From NCBI RefSeq assembly GCF_963676685.1, contig NC_092351.1:38306733-38370732 (forward strand): a stretch of 64,000 nucleotides of DNA, written 5' to 3'. A model generated the notes under the pieces. That model did not search any database and was not told where the DNA came from. It was given only the letters and a program-made list of their open reading frames with translations. How positions within the stretch are numbered: the stretch's first letter is position 1; each line of letters starts with the position of its first letter. Shown in pieces: positions 35,101-45,095 of the stretch. The stretch comes from Mytilus edulis. Its lineage: Eukaryota > Mollusca > Bivalvia > Mytilida > Mytilidae. The position numbers were made by a program, and so were the translations under genes.

Positions 35101-37434
35101 CTCAAAAAGAAACTGAAAACACTATGAACATTTCTGTTTTAGGATACACATTCCAAACAAGAGCTTGTCTCTAATAAAAGAAAAAATACCTATATTAATA
35201 AAGGCAACAGTAGTATACCGCTGTTCAAACTCATAAATCCATGGACAAAAAAACAAAATCGGGGGTAACAAACTAAAACTGAGGGAAACGCATAAATATA
35301 AGAGGAGAACAACGACACAACACTACAATGTAACTAATACACACAGAAACGGACCAAGCATCAGACAAAATCCCACGAGAATTACAAATATAACATCAAA
35401 ACCAAATATATGAATTTGGGATAGACAAGTACCGTGACACATCTTATCGCAATGTCAATTTACACTCAAAAATAAGAGAAAACAAACGACGCAACGTTAA
35501 ATTGTAACACACACAGAAACGAACTATAATATAACATTAGCCATATTCCTGACTTGGTACAGGACATTTTTAAAGGAAAAAATGGTGGGTTGAACCTGGT
35601 TTTGTGGCATGCCAAACCTCGCACTTTAATGGAAATGTTAAATATAACATAGAAATGACAACATAATATTACAGGACTACAATACAATACAAATAGAAAA
35701 ACGTATTAGACAAAGAACACATGATTAATGAATAACAAAAAGCATCAGGTTTAAAATTTAATACGCCAAAAACGTGACTCGTCCACACAAGACTCACCAG
35801 TGACGCCCAGATATAAAAGATCGAAAGCGAAAAAAAGTACAAAGTTGTACAGCACTGAAGATCAAAAGTTGAAAAAGGTTGTGTCAAATACGGCTAAGTT
35901 TTTATGCTTGGGATAAGAACATCCTTATTCTTTAGAACAATTAATGCTATTGCAAACAGTAAATTTTATCAAATGAATATAACAGATATACATAATGAAA
36001 CTGAAGTATTAACTCATTACATAAAACAAACACGAATACATAATGAATGACCAACAAAGAATAGACACACCCGACTCAGTCCAGGCCTCAACGCAGTAAA
36101 TTATGAAAATGACGTCACATACTTTGATATTTAAGTAGGTAATTTTGTTTCAGAGACAAATAAAGGCAACAGTAGTTTAACGCTATTTAATGTCATTATT
36201 TGATTAAGCGAGAGAACAAATTCAGGTCACATGCCAAAACCGAGGAAACAGATCAACTTTGAAAAGAAAACAACGGCACATTAAATACACTGGCCTGGTA
36301 CAAAAACAAACGCCAAAATACACAGAAACGGAATATCTGGGTATAGGACGAGATACGAATAAATGGTGAACCTGGTTTTATTGCTAGCCAAACTTCCAGC
36401 TTATATGACAATGTTAAAAATACCGCAAAAATGACAACATTACTTGATAGGAATACCTTATGAATAAACGGAAGAACACTTCTAAGAAGTTCCTGTATGA
36501 AATCAGCCTTATAAAAAGTTGGAAAGAAAAGGGACACAAAGCAAAACCATCTCTTTCAATTTGTCTTTTAGTTCGGGAAGAGGAATACTTTTGTAAAATG
36601 TAGAAAAGTCAAATGTTTTAATACTATTGCCAGATGACATCACAGGTAAATTTCTAAAGATAGAATATACAAATTGGATTTAAGTTTGTAATGGTAGACC
36701 AAAATCTTACAAACGTCTATGAATTTTGTAGATCCCTATAAGTTTGATATCAATAAAACGGGAATTTTTTGTAACAATAAAATATAATTTCAAACGAAAA
36801 TTTGTAGTACTTGTTTTTTAGAAAGGTAAATTCAAATTCATATGATGCCACCGCGTTTGGGTTATTCCCGTTCTTCATACTTTTACTTCGTTTTATAGAA
36901 AATTCAGATGCTTTATCTTCAAACGTATAAAATTACTTGCACAATATTTTAATATCTACTTGCGGTTCAAATTGATCGATTGTGCCTTTAAAATTTTATA
37001 AAAATCCGTTTGATTGGCAATATACGTACCTGTCACCTGAAATAATTAAACTAATATGTAATCATTAAATGTTAAGTTGCTGATTATCTGTGCTTTTTAT
37101 AATGTAAAATGTTAAAATACTTGTTTATAGTAAAGCTCCACAGACCTTTTATCATTACTTTTGAATCTTGAAACTGTTCCATTGCTGGACTACAACTAGT
37201 CTCCAATTTACATATGCTCGATACTTTTTCATAGTTTGAGGAACAACAACTTTGGTCACTGGTACACAAGGTTGCACAGGCTAAAGCTGACCTTACTGAT
37301 GTAGTTGATATGCTACCAGAAAGAAGTCTTTTATGTTTTACCATGTCAAAATTCCTCCGGTTCGTCTGATGAAGAGCGACATTTGATAAAACTGAACTTG
37401 TCAATATTAAAAATGTACAGTCTAAAAGAATCAT
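23159..37434 (-). CDS. Predicted secreted PAN/apple-domain protein with a molluscan C-terminal module, five exons
   Basis: Minus-strand exons are 37146-37434, 28193-28368, 26436-26602, 25649-25821 and 23159-23205, total 852 bases, 283 residues plus stop, with all phases matching. Exon 1 starts MILLDCTFLILTSSV, a signal peptide likely cleaved near residue 20, followed by a PAN/apple-like stretch with Cys pairs (ACATLCTSDQSCC, CKLETSC). Exons 2-4 carry SVYTAWRN, RNPLIDSWSDVGIKK, VAWLIFNGGNTNTMNWFS, ERQFFINFPLP, GGWLVV, CQWEQ and FPVFLYTKN. These match a module I know only from uncharacterised molluscan and cnidarian secreted proteins. A lectin or adhesion role is a guess. The exon 1 donor (GTCTGT) is weak. 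The 8.8-kb first intron is full of repeats. Confidence 0.75.
24125..24325 (+). repeat. Dispersed repeat, diverged copy of the 10695 family
   Basis: It contains AAAATAACAAAAATTCACAT, CAAATGACAAAATCAAAAGC and TTCCTGACTTATT in the family order. It lies in the last intron of the minus-strand gene. Confidence 0.75.
24515..25230 (+). pseudogene. Crypton/KRI-type recombinase fragment between two palindromes, tentative
   Basis: An ATG at 24643 opens MSFEQLADQERFLRVS, then NKNTMNKNN, and after a stop and shifts SYESANEENKLPVEI. The NT-x-K start followed by an acidic-Pro segment resembles the N-terminal domain of tyrosine-recombinase-derived proteins of Crypton elements. No catalytic Arg/Tyr region is seen. 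To the left is a palindrome (GAAGTCAAGG and ATTCGGGG pairing with CCCCCGAATTTGACTTC, 24520-24603). To the right is another (CATATTGGCC and ATCAAGCC pairing with GGCTTGATATGG and GGCCAATATGG, about 25125-25225). It sits in the last intron of the PAN gene. Confidence 0.45.
26085..26190 (+). repeat. Dispersed repeat fragment (10695 family)
   Basis: GTAAAATAACAAAAATACG and ATGGCAAAATCATAAG mark a short, diverged copy in the intron between exons 3 and 4 of the PAN gene. Confidence 0.6.
26911..27835. repeat. Short repeat in three copies, one inverted
   Basis: A block of about 140 bases with ATGAAAATCCAA, GATGACTATCT and AATCCTTTAATTTGACA occurs reversed at 26911-27060 and forward at about 27536-27665 and 27720-27835. 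Between the inverted pair lies the retroelement tail at 27062-27470. This is in the second intron of the PAN gene. Confidence 0.6.
27062..27470 (-). mobile_element. 3' tail of the RT-type retroelement, copy
   Basis: Reversed, it matches 9001-9250, including CACATGTATATGGAGCAG-like, CCGGAGCATGTGGGATCACC and TTTTTGGTGGGGTTCGTG blocks. The left 100 bases repeat GAGGGACGAAA(A/G)ATACCA twice (27066 and 27171). No RT coding part remains. Confidence 0.75.
27925..28110 (-). mobile_element. 3' tail of the RT-type retroelement, second copy in the same intron
   Basis: Reversed, it gives CACATGTGGAGCAGCATCTG, CCGGAGCACCCGAGATCACC and the following tail. It is closer to the 9001 copy at its start and lacks part of the end. 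Confidence 0.7.
29145..30087 (+). repeat. 928-bp dispersed repeat, copy 2 (943 bp)
   Basis: It is nearly identical to 19861-20788, with few substitutions and about 15 extra bases near 29455. It lies in the first intron of the PAN gene. Confidence 0.85.
30088..30330. repeat. Dispersed repeat also found inverted at 39235-39372
   Basis: GAATATTTATCAACAAGGTC, TTGGTACCTTC, GACGAGACGTTCTTTGAC-like and ATCAACTTTCT follow the same order, reversed, at 39235-39372. In both places the block directly abuts a member of the 10695 family, so the two may form one composite element. Confidence 0.65.
30331..32039. other. Intron DNA of the minus-strand gene
   Basis: No exon is seen. At 31215-31400 short degenerate repeats of the type TGGTCGAGTA, GTTCAGA and CTGGTA recur, a simple-sequence relic. 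Confidence 0.4.
32040..32265 (+). repeat. Dispersed repeat (16620 family)
   Basis: It holds ATACGCCAGACGC, ACTCATCAGTAACGCTC, GAAGAGCATTGAGGACCC and TACAGCTAAGGTAATC. The CGCGTTTCGTC part of the head is deleted. Confidence 0.75.
32266..33519. other. Intron DNA, AT-rich
   Basis: Only a short repeat piece is recognised at 32910-32975 (TATGTCTCTTGTGAAGAGC, minus-strand copy of the 62822 family). No exon is seen. Confidence 0.4.
33520..33965 (+). repeat. Dispersed repeat, two diverged pieces in tandem
   Basis: ACTTTCTCAAGCAAAGTTGAC, TAGCTCTTCAACTGTTTTGG and CCTGATGAAATCC occur at 33540-33680. The first part recurs at 33875-33960 and again at 38390-38540. Confidence 0.6.
34020..35690. repeat. 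Inverted pair of a 485-bp dispersed repeat
   Basis: The forward copy is 34020-34505 and the reversed copy 35205-35690. Shared blocks are GTGTCACGGTACTTATCTATCC, AAATTCATGTATTTGGTTTTG-like, TTTCCCTCAGTTTTAGTTTG and AGCGGTATACTACTGTTGCC. The spacer is about 700 bases. If transcribed through, the arms could form a hairpin. Further copies are at 12390-12660 and 38145-38372. It lies in the first intron of the PAN gene. Confidence 0.85.
35755..35965 (+). repeat. Dispersed repeat (16620 family)
   Basis: ACGCCAAAAACGTGACTCG, ACTCACCAGTGACGCCC and AAATACGGCTAAG follow the family order. Confidence 0.7.
36440..36680 (-). pseudogene. RT-type retroelement relic, fragment
   Basis: A minus-strand frame reads FRNLPVMSSGNSIKTFDFST, FYKSIPLPELKDKLKEMVLL and, after a shift, YKADFIQELL. 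The TFDFSTFYKSIP block is the conserved RT motif before the palm in the same family as 8325-9250. No catalytic DD block is present. Confidence 0.7.
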
Positions 37435-38144
37435 TCTAAATTTTGAAAAGCATTAATTTGAGGTTAACATCAGTAGGTTTCTGTGAGATCGATGACTATG
37501 TATAATAGCGATTAAACATTCTTTTTTATATTGTAAAGACACGTCAATCAAACAAAATCTTTATGCTCATACGTTTTAAAAAACCAAATATCCTCCGCCT
37601 GTAAATAACAATTACAAACGGCTGTAATACAAAAAATGAACTGGAAATTAATCTACTAGATGTAATTTGAAGTTATAGATAGGTTGAATGGTATAACGCG
37701 AGCTTAAATATACTTTTATAATGAAAAACTCAATAAAAAAGTTTTGATGTTAAATAAAGATTTGATAATCATTTGCAATGAAAATAAAAAGAGGTGTTTT
37801 GAGTCAGGCGTTTGTAAAATAACTTAATTAAAAGAGCTAACAAGTTCAGGCATTGTCTCTGTGGCAAAGTGTTATATTTATCATGAAGGTTTTAGAAAAA
37901 AAAATATTTGTTGCGAAAACAATAGTTCTTATATGTTTAGGTGCACGTCAATTCGCTAATTTATAATTTGAACATATTCATTTTTTCTTTAATGACATTG
38001 ATCTGTATGATGTTCCTATATACAATTCTTCATTGAATCAAGTTACCAATATTAGGGTGTTATCTAGATTACCAATAGTGTTTTTTCCTGTTAACCGATT
38101 TTTCATGGTTAAACCGATCTTGGAACTTCAGGACAACATACCTA
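37435..38144. other. Upstream of the minus-strand secreted-protein gene
   Basis: The promoter of that gene should lie here. No clear TATA box or other element can be named. AT-rich. Confidence 0.35.
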
Positions 38145-38372
38145 TCTAAATAAAGGCAACAGTAGTATACAACTGTTCAAACTCATAAATTCATGGACAA
38201 AAAACAAAATCGGGGTAACAAACTAAAACTGAGGGAAACGCATTAAATATAAGAGGAGAACAACGACACAACACTACAATGTAACACACACAGAAACGGA
38301 CCAAGCATCAGACAAAATCCCACGAGAATAACAAATATAACATCAAAACCAAATACATGAATTTGGGATAGA
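38145..38372 (-). repeat. Dispersed repeat (34020 family), partial copy
   Basis: AAAGGCAACAGTAGTATAC, AAACTGAGGGAAACGC and TTTGGGATAGAC match the reversed copy at 35205-35420 with few changes. Confidence 0.85.
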
Positions 38373-39057
38373 CGACTATCTAAAATTGTCTGATTTCAAT
38401 TCCCTCAGACAAAGTTGATCTTAAGATGGATTTGGCTATTATATTTTAGTACTCCTGGGGCAGTTAGCGGTCCCATTGATTCGGTTCTTATACATACTTG
38501 GCTTTAAATTTGTCTGATTTAGATGTTTCTGGTGAAGGTAAAAGCAAGAATAGCGCTTGCAACGCATAAAGATTATATAGTGTTGTTGTTTACAGCTGAT
38601 AATTGACTATCAGTCCATGATGGTATATAACTTATTGACATGTCTGCCCTAATATACCTGATTGTAATAAAATAATAGCTAAAACTGCACTGAAATGTTA
38701 CATTTAGCTTATCGAATATTTGAGACATCGATTGAGAGAAAATAAATCCGGGTTACAAACTAAAACTGAGAGAAACACATCAAACAGAAGAAGAAAACAA
38801 CGAAACAACAGAAACACTTAAGTGCAACATACTAAGAAACGAACTATAAGATAACAATTGCCAAATTCCTAACTTGGTATAGGACATTTTAAGAGAAAAA
38901 TGATGAATTGAATCTTGTTTTGTGGCTAGCCAGACCTTCTGCTTTTATGGCAATGTTAAATATAACACAAAAATGGCAACAAATGGAAGAATATTCAGGA
39001 CAAAGAAATACACAAATAAACAATACAATAGAATGTTACGACATGTTAATAGTTATT
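38373..39057. repeat. Mixed diverged repeat fragments
   Basis: 38390-38540 is the 33520-type repeat (TCCCTCAGACAAAGTTGATC). 38750-38985 is a strongly diverged reversed copy of the 34020 family (CAAACTAAAACTGAGAGAAAC, TTCCTAACTTGGTATAGG). Between them nothing is recognised. Confidence 0.6.
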
Positions 39058-39560
39058 AAAGGTACCAGGCATTTAATTTGATACGCCAGATGCGTATTTC
39101 GTCTAAACAAGACTCGTCAGTGACGCTAAGGTCAAATAAGTTAAGAAAGCCAAACATAGATGAAGAGCATTGATCACCAAAATTCCAAAAGGTTGTGCCA
39201 AATACGGCTAAGGTTATCTGCCTAGGATTAGAAAAATCAAAGACTTTGTAGAACGTCACCAGTGTCCAAGCAGAAAATTGATGAACCAGGGGCACGTCAA
39301 AGAACGTCTCGTCCTTTTTCTTAAAAAGGTTCATTTGAAGGTACCAAGACTTTGTTGATAAATATTCCGTAAAAATCACAAAAATACTGATCTCCCTCGA
39401 AAATTCAAAACGGAAAATCCCTAATCAAATTGCAAAATCAAAAGCTGAAACACATCAAACGAATGGATAACAACTTTCATATTCCTGACGTGGTACAGGT
39501 ATTTACTTATGTAGAACATTGCGGATTTGACCTGGTTTATAGATAGCTAAGCATCTAACT
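39058..39560 (+). repeat. Composite of three repeats joined end to end
   Basis: 39058-39230 is the 16620 family (ATACGCCAGATGCG, GACTCGTCAGTGACGC). 39235-39372 is the reversed partner of 30088-30330. 39372-39560 is the 10695 family (AAAAATCACAAAAATACTGA). The joins are abrupt. Confidence 0.7.
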
Positions 39561-39824
39561 TGACAAACAAAAATACCCCACCCCAATGTTAATTCAAAAA
39601 AGAGAAAATCGATCAAAACTGACATAATCAAACGCTAATAATAATCGGAACAAATGGAAAACAAATACTTTATTCCTTACTTGGTAAGTAAATTAAATAA
39701 AGACAACAGTAGTATACCACTGTTAAATAGTGAATACATGTAGCTATTTAAACCTGCTTTCAAAGCGAGGCAAATCTCCTGCTTGTATGCCAGATGTTTA
39801 TAGTTCTGTTATATTAGGCAGTCC
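39561..39824. other. Intergenic with diverged repeat pieces
   Basis: Short matches to the 10695 and 34020 families remain (GACAACAGTAGTATACC). No gene is seen. Confidence 0.4.
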
Positions 39825-40125
39825 CAACAAATAATGTTTGCACCTGTCCTAAGTCAGGAATCTGATGTACAGTAGTTGTCGTTTGTTTATGTAATATATA
39901 CGTGTTTCTCGTTTCTCGTTTTGTTTATATAGATTAGACCGTTGGTTTTCCCGTTTGAATGATTTTGCACTAGTAATTTTGGGGCCCTTTATAGCTTGTT
40001 GTTCGGTGTGAGCTAAGGCTCCGTGTTGAAGGCCGTACTTTAACCTATAATGGTTTACTTTTTAAATTGTTATTTGTATGGAGAGTTGTCTCATTGGCAC
40101 TCACACCACATCTTCCTATATCTAT
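39825..40125 (-). repeat. Dispersed mussel-type repeat, long copy
   Basis: It runs from GTTTGCACCTGTCC through CAGTAGTTGTCGTTTG, TTGAAGGCCGTAC and GAGTTGTCTCATTGGC to ACACCACATCTTCC. It joins blocks seen alone at 690, 11290, 28680, 32910, 48670 and 62822, so those are pieces of one family. Confidence 0.75.
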
Positions 40126-40361
40126 TAACGTAAATGTGACAATGGCTAGGATCCAGCGCGACTTATAAACATTCGAACGAAACTAAGGAAGAAGTGCGTA
40201 AATACATCACTGACATACGACAAAACAAATTCAAACAAGCATACAAATGGATGAAACAAAAACGTTTTTGACCCAATCAGAAATGTTTTGATTGTTAATA
40301 GAAAGAACACCACCAATAAACTAGTATTATAGATAGTACTATTCATAAAACATAATGCCCA

Positions 40362-40975
40362 ATGGTACAAGATGGTGGGCAATGTAACATTTTCCTCATA
40401 CTTAATATTGATGATATAATCCGATTAATAACATATGATGTAAGTGACATATTTCGCCCAACCACAAAGAGTGCAGAATTATACAACCAACTAAGCATAT
40501 TATGCAAAATTTCTTTTAAGGAAATATCGTTTATTGTGTTTGATAATGAGGATATACGTTTAGTAGTACATTGCATCGTAGTTCAACCAAAGGAAAGAAT
40601 GGACTTTCTGCGTATACAAAGATAGACACTCTATGTTTAATCTAATTGACAACAAAGCAGTAAAAAGTCAACGCGCTGTGATATGTTTTTTTTCTCCCTT
40701 AAAAACAGATCGTGGAGAAATCAATGTCACATTTGCTGTAAAAAGTTAACCAAGAAGAAAGACCTTCAAAGACACAATGATTCAGCCTCGACAACAATAT
40801 CTGTACATGCTTGTAATGCAACAAACGTTTCAACAGTAAAGACAAGTACTCGGTGCACGGTCGTAGGTACATTGTAACATGCAAATGTTGGAACTTATAC
40901 ATCGACACCTAAAGTGATTGTGACTTTCATGCCACATCTTGTCTCGAAAAAATATCAGTGTACGATTAGTGAGAA
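40362..40975 (+). pseudogene. Zinc-finger-like gene remnant, right-facing copy
   Basis: After the acceptor-like CCCTTAAAAACAG at about 40708 the forward strand encodes QCHICCKKLTKKKDLQRH, a C2H2-like finger. A second one follows in another frame (CNKRFNSKDKYSVH, then CKCWNLYI). Upstream, 40362-40625 is open (87 codons) and matches the reversed copy only in its last part (DNED against DDES), with a small gap that shifts the frame. The mirrored copy is at 42941-43480. The finger type resembles DNA-binding zinc-finger proteins, but the frame changes suggest a pseudogene. Confidence 0.55.
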
Positions 40976-43370
40976 CAAATACAAACAGATTACAAGAAAA
41001 ATCGACGGATATATGTCAAGTAATGTGATTTTATTTGATCACTACAATATATAGTATATTATATCGGGTTAAAATGAAGATATCAAACGACATTCAAGAA
41101 ATTAAATTGTAGATCACTTTGTTATGATTGAAATATCCTGCGTTGTGAGAACGAGATTAATTGGATTTGTTTAACAACATCGAAGGGATTAATTAAGTAG
41201 TAAAAAAAATAAAGGCATCGAAATTTTTTTTTTTTTTTTGGTGAACAATTAAGTTGTCCAAATGAGATTAATTATATTTTCAGTATCAAAGGACTTATTT
41301 GTAACGATATGCATAGGATTAAGTTGTGGTGATATTAAAGGGATTTATTTAAAAAATCAAAGAAATAAAAATGAAAGGTTCGGAATATCGTGTTTTTATC
41401 AAGCCGAGAGGTTAATTTGTCAAAATGAGATTAATTTCGTGAGAAAAATGTTATAACTTACAGAGTGATCTCCCATTTAAAATTAACATTACAGTGACTT
41501 GACTGTTAGTGTTGCTCTCCACCTATTGCAACTCATTCAAAATTTTGACCAAATTGCAATTTGTTTTATTAAACCAAATTGATCAACTGGTCAGAATATT
41601 GAACAAATTGTTCAGTCAAAATGTAAAAGTCCAAGGTGATCAAATAAAATATACTTACAATCCTATAAGACTTTAACTCCACTTTAATGATGATGTGACA
41701 AAATTAGTTTATCAGTTTGTGTAGTTATATTATAGTCATTTCCATGCTGAAGAGGAACTGTTTATTTTGAATTGCTATAAAATTGTCCAAACTACGCTTT
41801 CATATTGTTTTTCTTTCTAAAAGTATTCTATATTTATAAGAATCAGATATCATTTTAATAAAACATCATATATTCAGTAAAATATGTCTGAAATAACAAT
41901 ATGCTATTGATAAGTTTTCAGGGGAGATAACTTAAAATATTATTCTTTTGAATAAAGACTTTTTGAAAGAAAAGTTATTATCTCCCCCATGGAAACTTCC
42001 TACAAACATATATTGCAATTTTACACATATTTTACTGAATATGAAATGTTTTAATTCACATAATGTCTGATTCTTATAAATATAGAATACTTTTAGAAAG
42101 AAAAACTATATGAAAGCTTAGTTTGGACAATTTAATAGCAATTCAAAATAAACAGTTCCCCTTCGGCATGGAAATGAATATAATATAACTATACAAACTG
42201 ATAAACTAATTTTGTCACAACATCATTAAAGTGGAGTTAAAGTTTTATAGGATTGCAAGTATGTTTTATTTTATCACCTTGCACTTTCATGACTTGGCTG
42301 TGGTTTTCTACAGCAGTTGGTTCAAATTTCTGACCAGTTGAACAATTTGATTTTATAAAACAAATTGCAATTGGTGGAGAGCAACGCTAACAGTCAAGTC
42401 ACTGTAAAACATTAAATTTCAGGTTATAAACAAATGTTTTGCAACATTTTACAAAACGCTGCGTCAAACCCAAAACGGCACGTGAATAAAGACAACAAAA
42501 CTAGGATCGATCACAACCTCTTCCCAACCCGGACCCAATACACACCCGGATGACAGACATGTTAGTTTGTTTATAAAACTTGTCATCATCAAAACTTTTT
42601 AAAACAGTGCAAGATATGGAAACATAATTTTCTTCAACTGTTTTCGAATGTTACGAAGTAACAAATTCAGCTCAACATGAAATGAAAATAAAATTTCGTA
42701 CTCTGCATTTCAATACCTCGAATATCGATAAAAAAATACATTAAATTTGGTTTTAACAAGTTAACTTGATCTTTCGAACTGATGAATGCAGAATATTTCG
42801 ATCCTAAGAAAATGATTTACATCTTAACCCATTGAATGTCGTTTAATATATTCATTTGAACCCGATATACTATGCTAAATACTTTAATGATAAACTAAAA
42901 TCAAATATCATGTTTGTCGATGTTTCGTTTGATCTTGCTTCTATTTGACGTATTTCTTTTCGCAAAATATATATAATATTCCTAAATGACAAGATGTGAC
43001 GCGAAAATCACACTCATTCTTGGTCTCGTAGAATGATTTACAGCAATTACACGTTACCATGCACTTGCAACCGTTTGTTGCATTTGAAGCACATAAATAT
43101 TTGTTGTCGTGGTTAGAAAAAATTGATCTTTGGAAGTCTTTCTTCGTGGTAAACTTTTTACCGCAAATGAGACATTGGTGATCAATGATCTGTTTAATAG
43201 AAAAATAGAAAAAATATTTCACCTCGACATAACAGCGTGTTGGGTTTTCGACTGCATTGTTGTAAATGAGATTACGCAGTGTGTGTCTATCTTTATATAT
43301 GCAGGAGGTTCTCTCTCTCCATTGTTTGAAATAAGACGCAGTGTACTACTTAGTTTCGAATCAGATTCAT
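40530..43370. repeat. Large imperfect palindrome, about 2.8 kb, centre near 41950
   Basis: The inner arms 41480-41937 and 41976-42418 are close matches (for example CAGTGACTTGACTGTTAG against its reverse near 42400). The outer arms, about 40530-41480 and 42418-43370, are more diverged but keep the same centre: the finger exon starts at 40709 and at 43192 are equidistant from 41950. The loop is about 38 bases. Each inner arm ends at the loop in a GGGAGATAAC-like motif. The whole is an inverted duplication of a zinc-finger-like gene and its flank. Confidence 0.85.
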
Positions 43371-43480
43371 CATCTATATTTTGTCTTAGGGGAATTCCAT
43401 ATTGGCAGCTATTTTGGACCCTTTTGACATCCTCTGTATTTCTAAAAACACTCTATATACTACTTATATGAATAATAAGA
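42941..43480 (-). pseudogene. Zinc-finger-like gene remnant, left-facing copy
   Basis: The minus strand has TTTCTATTAAACAG and then an exon reading HQCLICGKKFTTKKDFQR, followed by NHDNKYLC and CKCMVTCNCCKSFYETK. Relative to the mirrored copy the stretch corresponding to RFNSKDKYSVHGRRY is deleted. Upstream sequence at about 43270-43400 reads IDDESDSKLSSTLRLISNNG, an acidic segment. Each copy keeps parts lost by the other. Confidence 0.55.
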
Positions 43481-43869
43481 TGCGATATGAGTGCAAAAGA
43501 ATGAACTCTCCATTCAATTCACAATGTATAAAAGGAAACAATTACAGTTCACAGTACGAAGTCAAAACGGAACTTTATAAGCTCACACCGAAAGCAAGCA
43601 AAAATGACAAGTGTAAAACAATTCAAACAGAAAAAAAATTCAAAAGTTAAATGACTTTGTTGTTCACAGTACGAGTATAGAAGTGAATATGTATCATCAT
43701 ACTCAAAACTTATCAAAGACGGTACATAATTAAAAATATGAGACGAGATATAATGCAAAATAAATAAACATGTAATTCGAGAAATGTAAATTGTGTCAAC
43801 ATGTCAAAATAACACGAAAGTACGGTTTGAGAGTACACACAGTAAGTTACTGTAAGAAAGTACTTCTTA

Positions 43870-43975
43870 CTTTATTTGTCCTTTTTAACTTTTTTGGATT
43901 CGAGCGTCACTGATGAGTCATTTGTAGACGAAACGCGCGTCTGGCGTAAATACAAAATTTAATCCTGGTATGTAT
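43870..43975 (-). repeat. Dispersed repeat (16620 family), head only
   Basis: Reversed it reads CGCCAGACGCGCGTTTCGTC and ACTCATCAGTGACGCTCG, the best-preserved head of this family in the window. Confidence 0.8.
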
Positions 43976-44539
43976 GATAAGTTTATTTACAAGCCAAAAA
44001 CAATCCACAATTAAAAATAAACATGCATCAGAGACTAAAAACAAACAAAACACATCCAAGGGATTTAGTGTTTTACCACCATATATACAGTCAAAGAAGA
44101 CAGTATTTGTGCAATGCAACAATAAAAGTATCGACAGGCAGTAGGATAGTTTGGATTTAACCGTCTTATAAATATGAAACGTGTTATATATTCATACATT
44201 TAAAGCAATCTCCAAATAGAAAATACATATGGATGTGTATTCATGTATCCAAAAAAAAAAAATAGAAAAAAATCCAAATTTAGTTATGTTTTAATTTGCT
44301 GATGCCTAAATCGATGTAAGTGCCATTGTAAATAATATTCAAGGATCTTAAGATTGTTTAAAGGTTTAATGAGTTAACCCGGATCACATATTGATTTTCA
44401 AGTTTTAGTACAATATTACCGTAAAATTTAGAATGTGAAATATAAATTTTATAAGTTTTTTTACAGGTACCAGGGTACAGCCAAATTTAGTAATCAAATG
44501 TTTGTATCTATGAAATAATTTGATAAATGTTCAAAGTAG
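43976..44539. other. Intergenic, AT-rich
   Basis: No gene or recognised repeat is seen. Confidence 0.4.
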
Positions 44540-45095
44540 TTAATGGTTACGAAATCCCTGACTAAATAACTTACCATTGATGCATTGATTACGTTCGTTA
44601 AAATCTTTTACATCACTACACACACTGGCATAACGAACATATTGGTATGTATAAATACCGTATGATGTAGACAAAGGAACATCGTCATCTATAAAAAAAA
44701 GAAAATTATCAATAATGAATGAAAAATTGTCTCTTTTGTCGTAAATTTTAGTTCGGAGTTTCACTTCAGAAACTGAAAAGTCAGGCTAAATATAGAAAAG
44801 GACAACTACTGTTGTTTATGTTAGATCTATTCAAAGTAAGTTCCTTGTCTAAATTTTGGTAGCATATGTAGAAAACTGGATTCTTTTACGAAACAATATC
44901 ATCAAGATACTGGTAGGTAGGTATTGTTGAAAGTGTCAACCAAATCTATAACAATGACGTGTCTAAACTAAGTTCGGCCATAAACTTTGATTCATAGCAA
45001 TACCAGAATAAATCTGATATTTAAGGGGTGCAATTAGTGCCCATAGGAATACCTACTACCTGGCAATACATTGTATTGCTAAAACATATGTATAA
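44540..45095 (-). pseudogene. RT-type retroelement relic with catalytic block
   Basis: Across frameshifts the minus strand gives QVVGIPMGTNCTP near 45060, DLFWYCYESKFM, YQYLDDIVS near 44910 (the Y-x-D-D catalytic box), KELTLNRSN, then in one frame KIYDKRDNFSF, DDDVPLSTSYGIYTYQ and DFNERNQC. It belongs to the same broad RT family as 8325-9250 but to another subgroup (DVPLSTSYG against IPAAPTY). Confidence 0.8.

Noticed and set aside
37084-37145. Extension of the PAN-gene first exon to the stop at 37084
   Set aside because: The added residues have no family similarity, while the GT at 37145 joins exon 2 in phase.
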